Shown here piece after piece: positions 55,821 through 64,000 of a stretch of DNA of 64,000 nucleotides (position 1 is its first letter; every line of letters starts with the position of its first letter). The translations under genes were made by a program, and so were the position numbers. The notes under the pieces were generated by a model that saw only the letters and a list, made by a program, of their open reading frames with translations, had not been told where the DNA came from and ran no database searches. This DNA is from Blastocystis sp. Blastoise. Taxonomy: Eukaryota; Sar; Bigyra; Opalinata; Blastocystidae. The stretch lies in assembly GCA_039096225.1 (NCBI GenBank), contig JBBPEB010000034.1:372001-436000 (forward strand), read 5' to 3'.

Positions 55821-56728
55821 TTTTTATCAGTTGAATATAATATGTATATTATCTAGAATGTTAATTATTTACCTTCTTAGCTTCGTAGTCTATTTATCTC
55901 TTAATAAAACTACATATATTTATAATAATAATCTTAATGATTCATATAATATAAATAATCAATGATTTCTTTGATAGACTATTAATATTATTGAATATAT
56001 TGTTTTTTCCTTATCGATGAAAACAAATAAAGTACTATTTACATGAATACTATTATTTAAAGACTTTTTTCTTCTAATGGTATATTGTAATTAATATATG
56101 AAATGATATTCAAATGATTGAGGAAGTAATGTTGTCCTATTCAAAACGTTTTGACTTAGATAAAATGATTTTTTTATAATATACTTTTTTCTTATTCTAT
56201 TTTTTAATTGCTTTATTATTGCTATTATTTTATTATTATTATTGACTTTTTTAGTCTATATATATAAGTTGTTTAAATGAGCTTTTGTTTTTATTGAGAA
56301 AATTCTCATGATTAGAAAAATGTGCCTGATTCTTCTTTTTTAAATAATCATCAATAAGCCCAGATAGTTACCTGATTGATGACACATAATAAATACTAAA
56401 ATGAAGCACAGAAAAACAAATTCATAACATCTTTCAACAAATCTTCATAATTGAAGTATTTCCCTTTCACTAGAGTAAGTTACTCAACATGATAAAGAAC
56501 TGTTTCATTCACTATTTCCTATTATTAAGGAAACAAAACAAAAATAAAAAGATTCTTATTCTGTTATGCAATTTTTTTTATCACCGAGAAATCCATATAT
56601 AATCGTAATTCTATCGTTTTTTGTTCTGCAAGTTTCATTTCGATTTTTTACATTAGATCAATGAATAATTCATTAGATATATAAATATCTAGATATATCG
56701 ATATATATAAAGAATATTGATATAATAA
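55821..56728. other. Intergenic region, no gene seen
   Basis: About 900 bp between two plus-strand genes. Mixed AT-rich sequence with no coding island or repeat that I can define. Confidence 0.5.
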
Positions 56729-59700
56729 ATGTCGATAGAAACAAAAGAAATTGATAATCAACTAGAAAAATATAGTATTTTGTTTCTTTTCTCTACAGAA
56801 TCTATTATTAATTATTTTAGTTCAATTTATTTTTCAAGATGAAACAAAGATAGTTGTGTCGCTCACTTTCTTAAACAGATTTCCAAAATCATTATTATTC
56901 TTAACGTACAAAAATGAAAATAATTATGTAAAAAAGATGATGCATATTTTGTAGATGCACCATCATTTTTTATCAAAGATCTCGTCTTATTTCTGGAAGA
57001 TGATATAAATCTTGATTCCTTACCTATAAATGAAGTATGTGACTTTACAAATGCGATGAAATTTTTTATGTTTGATGATGATAATATTGAATATATATTT
57101 AAACTTGAAGATTTTAGAATAGAAAAGCTTAAAACGTTTCTGAAAAATAATAGTTGTTCAATGTATGTCTATTATGATGAGTCAAAAAATATATATATAT
57201 ATAGAGATAATAATAATTTCTATGATTACAAAGCTAAGCGAACATTAACGATTAATAGTATATTTGATTTGATATTCTATAGATAGCAAAAAAATATATA
57301 TATATGTTATATATAGATATGATAACAAAAGATTTGAATAGTTTGTTATTACAATATTCACGATTATTTGATTTATATAATATTACAAAAGTTATTTTAA
57401 GTTGTATATATAAATATATTTTTATATTTATATTATAATATATATATTATTAATATATATAGTTGATTTCTCTGATGATAGAATTCCTTATGAATATATA
57501 TATCCCTCCAATTTACATGAATTATTTCCAAAACTAGAAACATATAGAATTAAATGTATTTATTATAAATTATGTATATATATATATAGTTGGTTATTAT
57601 CCATTAAAAGAAGAAATGTGTATATCTCCTTCAAATTCTTATTATATATTATTCTATAAACAATATAAATATCAATATTATAAGAAATATTATCCTGAGT
57701 CTTATAAAGAATATATATCTGATCATCCTAAAATAGAAGACACATATATATATGAAACTGAAGTATCTATATTTCCATTCAATAATCAAATTGAAGAAGA
57801 TACTATTATCCATCATGAAATTATATATATTGATGATGAAATAAGAAAAGAAGAAAAAAAAGAAAAACCTAAATTATATATACAGTATATTTCTGAATAT
57901 TCCCGTGAATATAATGAGAAACAACTTGAATTAGAAACAAAAGGAATTGATATGAATGTCAAGAAATTATATTCTATATTTGAATTTTCATATATAGATG
58001 AAACTAAAGGTATATTTATATTTATATAACTTAAATTTTATATCTATAATATTTATATATAGTAAAAGATATTCTACATCCAATATTAAAGTATATGTTA
58101 TTTATAAATATTTATTTTCATTAATTATATAATAATATAGTGTTACTGATTGTATAAGTGATATAATAATAAAGTCTATTCTAAATATACCTATTTGTAA
58201 ACAATTAAAAACAATTCAACATCAATGTATATATATATATTATTATTTTATATACTATAATTATTATATATATATATAGTATCATCAAAAGTGACATTTC
58301 AGCCTTCTATTCCGATATTTTTAAAGAATTTAAAAGAAGGACTATTGGATACTCTTGAAATAATGAATATATTTGATTGTACATATATATATTATATACA
58401 TACATTATTATATTTTAGTATATATAGTTATTCAAGATTATTATTATCCTGAATATATACAATTATTTAAAGATATAATATCAACACATGTCTTTCCTAA
58501 TGTTACTACACTGTCTATTACTAGTATGTTATTATTATATTTATTATTATATATAATTATATTATAATAAAATAGAATTACAAATAACGAATAATGATGT
58601 ATTATTATTAAAAGATATTTTATCTTTAATAGCTAAAGAACATTTTCCAAAATTACATTTATATACTTTCTATATATCTCTTGATGATAAAATAGGAGAG
58701 TTAAAAACATTATATCTTCTTATACCTGAATCTTTTATGCAATTAATTGATATTATTATTATTAATAATGATGATATGATATTTCCTATTAATGATTTAT
58801 TTGTTCAAACCTGTGTTTCTATAAGCAAATCACATCATTTTATTATTCAAAGTATATATATATATTATTTTATATTTTTAGCATTATTTATATTTGTTTT
58901 TAATTTATATATATATATATATATATTATGTAGCAAATATAATAGAAGAATATGATGAATTATGGCAACAATTATATGACTATAAACTATTAGATTATAA
59001 TAAATTTTATAGGAATTGTATATGTTTTATTTTATATATATATATCTAATTTATTATTGAATAATATATATTTTATAGTATATATTGAAAATGTTGAAGA
59101 CCCAGAGTCATTATTTGATAAATATATGAATAATTTACTTGAAGATAATTATAATAATATTACTTTTTTATCAATAGGTATAACATATATATATATATAT
59201 ATAGAATAAAAAGCATATTTTATGTATATATAGGACTTAAATTTTCTTTTTATACTGAGTATAAAGTTGAAATAAATAGAATTGAACCACGTAAAAAATC
59301 TATTTTATCTGATTTCTTCTCTATGTTCTCCAATAATATCAAAACATTAGAATTAAATTGTACATTTATAATTATATATATATTATAATAATTATCATTA
59401 TTATTTATATTATCTATTTTATTATTATTATATAGCATCATTATTTGTGGACTATTTCTGTTTACATGATAATGGTAAGAATTTTCTTTTATTTCCAAAT
59501 CTTGAGAATCTAACTATTCGAACAGGTATATTTTATATTATATACTATTATTGTAATATTAATATACTATTATAATAAATAGATTCATACAACTATGATG
59601 TAATGAAGAACCTGTATAAGTATATAACAAATAATCAATTAAAACAGCTCAAATCATTAAAAATCATTAATTATTGTATATTAATAATATGTTAATAATA

Positions 59701-60519
59701 TAATTTTATATAGTTGAAAAGAATTATAGTTGTTGCTCGGATTCTTCGGATTCTTCGGATTCTTCGGATTCTTCGGATTCTTCTAATTCTTCGGATTACT
59801 ATTTACTTCATTTACTTCATTTTAGTTACTTATTTCGTGGTTGGAAATCTATAACTCATTATGTAAATAATATTGAAATATACGTCGAAAATAGTATATA
59901 GATATATAATTATCATATTATTGTAAAATAATAATTTATATTATATATTTATATTTATAATATTTTATATATAATAGATAAAAAACAACTTTATAATTTA
60001 TTTGATTATTTTCCTTTAATTTCTTCTGAAATGAATATACCTATATATTCTATAATTATGTTAAATATATTTGGTGGTCCATATGATGAAATATTTCATA
60101 ATGATTTATATGATAGAGATAGGTATGAGAGAAATTTCTATAATCAGTTACAAGAAAATTATTAAAAAAATATTAGATATTTAGAATTATGTATATATTA
60201 TATGTATATTATGTTTATGATTATTATTTATTTATATAGATATTATATCTGATGATTATTTATCCAAGTATGTGAATTTAATAATAAAAAATTCATATAT
60301 ATATTTAAGAGAATTAATAATTCATGTTTCAAGTATATAAATATATTATTAATAATACTAATATTTTATAAAATATATAATATATAATATATTTATTTAT
60401 TTTACTTTATATATATAGAGGATTGACATATAGATAAATATGAATCACTTTTAAATATATATAAAGAAACTCATAATTCTCAATTAAACATTCAATTTGT
60501 TTTAAATGAATCAAATTAA
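56729..60519 (+). CDS. BTB/T1-like plus leucine-rich-repeat protein, one LRR per exon (about 20 exons)
   Basis: The ATG at 56729 opens MSIETKEIDNQLEKY. A 46-bp intron (GTATTTTG to ATTTTAG) leads into IQFIFQDETKIVVSLTFLNR, FPKSLLFLTY, DDAYFVDAPSFFIKDLVLFL, a pattern like BTB/T1 domains. After that come many exons of 60-150 bp separated by ~50-bp introns. They end with LRR-like closings: FPKLETYRIKC, FPNVTTLSIT, NIKTLELNC, FPNLENLTIRT, LKSLKIINYC. A Ser/Asp run (CSDSSDSSDSSDSSD) lies near 59740-59790. The stop is TAA at 60517. Exact borders of several small exons (57290-57480, 58060-58290, 60160-60420) are uncertain. Such proteins usually act as adaptors, for example for ubiquitin ligases. Function here is unknown. 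A relative is at 62926. Confidence 0.6.
59738..59790 (+). repeat. Coding (TTCGGATTC)n repeat
   Basis: Five or six 9-bp units encoding Ser-Asp-Ser inside the LRR gene. More GC-rich than its surroundings. Confidence 0.85.
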
Positions 60520-60818
60520 TATATATATATTTAATCATTTTCTTTTATATTTTATTTTTATGTGTTTATATAAAATGCCATTTTTTTATTATTTTTAAAG
60601 TTATTGTTAATAGTCCTTCTAATTGTATATTCTTATAAATATATTGTTTTTAATAAATCTAATATCTAAATACAAAAAGTCTATTCTTAATTTGATTATT
60701 TGCTTTGTATTTAAAAAATTAAACTAATTAATAATCATAATATATATATATATAACAGATATAAAAATGGAAAATAATTCTTTTTTAACAAGAAATATAT
60801 AATTCAACTAATTTGCTT

Positions 60819-62328
60819 CTATATAGAACAATAATTATAATTTATTAATAGTATTATATATCTATATATACGTGGATATAATTTGAAATCAGGTCGACGT
60901 GATAGTATATTACTATTATTATTATTACTATTATTAGTAGTAGCAGGAGTAACTGTAATTTCATCCATAGCATTATCATCATCATCAATATCCGCGGTTA
61001 TTTCTATAAAAAATGAAATATGTATATAAAATTGTTTATATATATATATACGTTGATGCTCTTTATCTACCCACCCATTCTCTTCTATATATATATATAT
61101 ATAATTATATATATATATATATATATAATATTTTTAGTACTTACGTTGTGAAATATAATAGTTGTATGAATACTCCTATATATATATATTATTATTATTA
61201 TATTAATATATTAATATACTCCTTGACACATTTTTTGAAGAATATTCACGGTTTTGGGATCTAATTTATTCATTAATTCGGGATGAGCTGCAAATTTATG
61301 AATTAATTCATTCATTTGTTGAATTGTCATTTGATAGCCTTCATCTTCATATTCCTCTATTGTTTTATATACTTTTTTAGTTTTCCAGAATCTATATCGG
61401 AATCCCCAATATAATAAAACTAATTGTTTATTTAAGAAAGGAATAATTAGACTTGAAAAACACTTAAAAAGAACAATTGAAACGGCAACGATGACAGACA
61501 TAGTGACAGAGGGTGACGCAGAACATAAAAGAAGAAAACCAATACCTATATATATTTATATATTTATTAAATTTATAAACTAACTATAATAATAATAATA
61601 ATATATACCAGCTAAGAATGCATTAAGAACATTTAAACTTTTAGCTTTTGAATCTGGCATATATAGATACATAATAACAATACCAATAATAGCTGTAAGA
61701 ACAACATATCCTATTAAATATGGATAATATTGTGATATATAATTAGTTGTTGTTTGAGTCAGCAACTGTTTTATAAATGATCCTAAACCTATATATATAT
61801 AATAATAATAATATATATATATATATATGTATACCAATAGACGATAATACACTTAAGAGTCCAACTGTTTTCTTATTAATATTTAATCTATATTATTAAT
61901 AATAATATTAATAATAATAATATATATACCTTTTATAGATAAAATAGAAGAGAAGACACGAAGATAGAAGTACAGTTAAAGTTGCAGAAGAAGCATATAG
62001 GAATAAATGACTATGTGAAATACTATATATATTATATATAATATATAATATATAATATATTAAAAGTATACTAATAAGCCGCTATCAGTAAGATGAATCC
62101 AACAATTAATAGAATAACATGATTATAAGAGAATTCTATATATATATGAAAATAATAAATATATAAAAAAAATATAATTAATAATAAAAATACCATGTGT
62201 AATAGAAACATCAACGTTAACAATAAATGGTTCAGAATTTTGAATTTTGAATAAAATAGCACCAACAGGAGATATATATTGTAATTCAGCACCATTTTCG
62301 TCTTTGAATGTTCTTTCATATTTTGTAT
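60819..62328 (-). CDS. NEMP/PNET2-like nuclear-envelope membrane protein, N-terminal part not found
   Basis: Exons 62328-62194, 62135-62072, 62022-61930, 61887-61835, 61788-61609, 61545-61220, 61175-61145, 61003-60819, with all phases consistent. Order: luminal beta-rich segment (NGAELQYISPVGAILFKIQ, FIVNVDVSITHG); hydrophobic spans (VILLIVGFILLIAAYY; SHSHLFLYASSATLTVLLSS; YLIGYVVLTAIIGIVIMYLY; IGFLLLCSA; MSVIVAVSIVLFKC); then KTIEEYEDEGYQMTIQQMNE, matching the NEMP signature of an EEYE motif followed by T-x(n)-L repeats; an acidic tail DIDDDDNAMDE and an Arg-rich end. NEMP proteins sit in the inner nuclear membrane and stiffen the envelope. No signal peptide or start codon is found upstream; a mobile-element remnant lies at 62445-62508. 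Start and completeness unresolved. Confidence 0.65.
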
Positions 62329-62444
62329 CTACAGTGCCACTGTGTTTCTCTTATATCTCTATTAAAATTATATAAAAAAAGTAAATTAAGAACTATTTAA
62401 GGTTAAAGAAAATAGAACTAAAATAGATTTGAGATCCTGTTCAA

Positions 62445-62508
62445 CTTTTTTTGGATATAAGGCGTACTACCAAATGTGGCTAAACAAGAAAAACTCTGCC
62501 TACCAGTG
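62445..62508 (-). mobile_element. Mobile-element remnant with 19-base end motif
   Basis: Aligns over its full length to 24549-24611: TTTTTTTTGG, then GGCGTACTACCAAATGTGGC, then AAAAACTCTGCCTACCAGTG. It lies just upstream of the first recognisable exon of the NEMP-like gene. Confidence 0.6.
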
Positions 62509-62925
62509 TGTGGTTTGAAGAAACAAACTTTTTTGTTTGCTCTATGTCTATTATATATATATAAACTAAGTTGTTAACAATGTTTTTGCAAACACATATT
62601 AAGATTCAATATCAATAAATATAATTTCTTATGATATATCTATTATTTTGAGCAAATATTCTATGAATACAGAATTATTATGAATTCATAATAAACATAA
62701 AATAATACACTTTATAAATATTTGAATACATTTATTACCATTATTTAAATTATATTTAACTACTAATGATATTTAATAATTTCAAAATATACCAATGTTT
62801 TTATTTATATATAAAATTTGTAAATACGTTAATAAATATATTAAAAAATTATGAAAAAGAAATGATACATAGATAGCATAGTATAAAAAAGTAGTACAGA
62901 TAAATAAAAAAAGTATTTACTCGAT

Positions 62926-64000
62926 TTATTTTAATTTATAAAATACATGATTCTCTTTAATAAATGCCGAATCATTCAATTGTTGTTTATATATATTCCT
63001 TTTTTCATCTGAAATATCATAATCTATATAATGTTATTAATACAAATAACTATATGTATACCCAACCAAAAAATAAATTCTTTCAATTTTGGAATCTTTC
63101 CAATAGTTATAAATTTAATAAGTTTGGATAATTGTTCTTCATCATAAATATCTATAAAACACAAAATAGTATATAAAATAATGATAAATGTACATAATTC
63201 TAAGCTTCTTATATTTTGAGTTTTATTTTCATTTATACAATCTAACAGCAATTTTATATCATATATACTCATCATTTCATCTAAACAAAAGTATAATACT
63301 TTAATAAGATATATATACTGTCTGTACTAATAATTTTATCTATAAATGAATTACTATCATATTTACATCGAGGAATAGAAGTATCAGGATTATAAGTATA
63401 AGAGGAGTCATCATATGTGTCTATAGAAATATAATATTAATGAATTTGAATAAAATCATTATTACAGACATACTATAAAAAACAATGGTACTTAATGATG
63501 GAAAGTTATTATTATGAATAAATTTAAATAACTTTTTAATAAAAGAACAAGAATATTCTTCGTTACCAGAGTAAACTATAGATATATACAATATCTAGTT
63601 TTAAAATATAATTATATAATAAAAAAAAATATGTGCAAATCATGATTTGTAATATATAATATCATGGTTATCATTATTATATACAAAACTTAATATATTT
63701 TAATTGATGGAAATTATCTGTAGTGAGTACTTGATAAAAACTATTGTCTAGTATGCCATTAATACCTAAATATATATTCATAAAAAAATCATGAAATGTA
63801 TAATAAAAAATAATAAAAATATTATATCTAAATAATATATATACTTAGATTTAATTGAGTTGTATTATGAAAGCAACCCTTGTGAACTAATCGATTTATA
63901 AAAGACATAGTACAACCTAATAAGAATAGTTTACAATAATTATATAAATTATCAAAACACATAATTATATATATAAATAATTACCTTGTATTGTAACAAT
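62926..64000 (-). CDS. LRR protein related to the 56729 gene, 3' part, runs off the window
   Basis: Read on the minus strand from 64000: exons carrying GCTMSFINRLVHKG (ends TTQLNLS), GINGILDNSFYQVLTTDN (ends LKYIK), VYSGNEEYSCSFIKKLFKFI (FPSLSTI), DTYDDSSYTYNPDTSIPRC, EMMSIYDIKLLLDCI (ends IRSLELC), DIYDEEQLSKLIKFITIGK (ends LKEFIFW), and a last exon DYDISDEKRNIYKQQLND before TAA at 62926. Introns are ~50 bp and AT-only. As in the 56729 gene, each exon is one leucine-rich unit ending in L-x-L. The 5' end lies outside the window. Function unknown. Confidence 0.6.

Overview
This is nuclear DNA of a very AT-rich eukaryote, by eye well under 25% G+C. Genes are split by short spliceosomal introns that nearly always start GTATAT or GTATTT and end TATATAG, and many introns are filled with (TAA)n or (TA)n. 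Coding regions carry long Asn tracts and strongly AT-ending codons. The species cannot be fixed from the window. Composition resembles dictyostelid-like or other AT-rich protists. A metazoan-style MLL/trithorax methyltransferase with PHD, bromodomain, FYR and SET modules argues against an ordinary yeast or filamentous fungus. A short CCCTAA run hints at TTAGGG-type telomeres. ||| Layout, left part: a MORN-repeat protein (11-2018, +); NOL6/Utp22, a 13-exon ribosome-biogenesis gene rebuilt completely in frame (2468-6995, -, 1134 aa); two small multi-pass membrane proteins on the minus strand (7517-8206 and 8937-9682), possibly AIG1/FAR-17a-like. ||| Middle left, about 9.7-25.9 kb, is gene-poor. 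It holds short GC-richer mobile-element remnants sharing a 19-base end, two MITE-like elements of about 188 bp, a minisatellite, microsatellites and decayed gene copies. Within it lies an exportin-T gene (18908-21955, -) whose first third is missing. Upstream on the same strand lies a decayed copy of NOL6 exons (21985-22790), and the junction falls inside intron microsatellite. ||| Right part: an Asn-rich coiled-coil protein (25954-29636, -); a Rab8-type GTPase (31125-32097, +); glucosidase II beta subunit (32505-34572, -); the 15-kb MLL-like methyltransferase (35402-50426, +, 16 exons, 4424 aa); a TLDc-domain protein with a frame break (51196-52448, +); a Myb/SANT-like protein (53211-55820, +, 689 aa); a BTB-like plus leucine-rich-repeat gene with one repeat per exon (56729-60519, +); a NEMP-like nuclear-envelope membrane protein (60819-62328, -); and part of a second LRR gene (62926 to beyond 64000, -). 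||| The genes are housekeeping and chromatin genes with no operon-like logic. The least expected signal is a GC-rich near-palindrome, consensus about ATTCCCGYGRRAAT with a sister ATAACCGCGRTTAT. It recurs inside exons of unrelated genes, in different reading frames and on both strands, although such words should be very rare in DNA of this composition.
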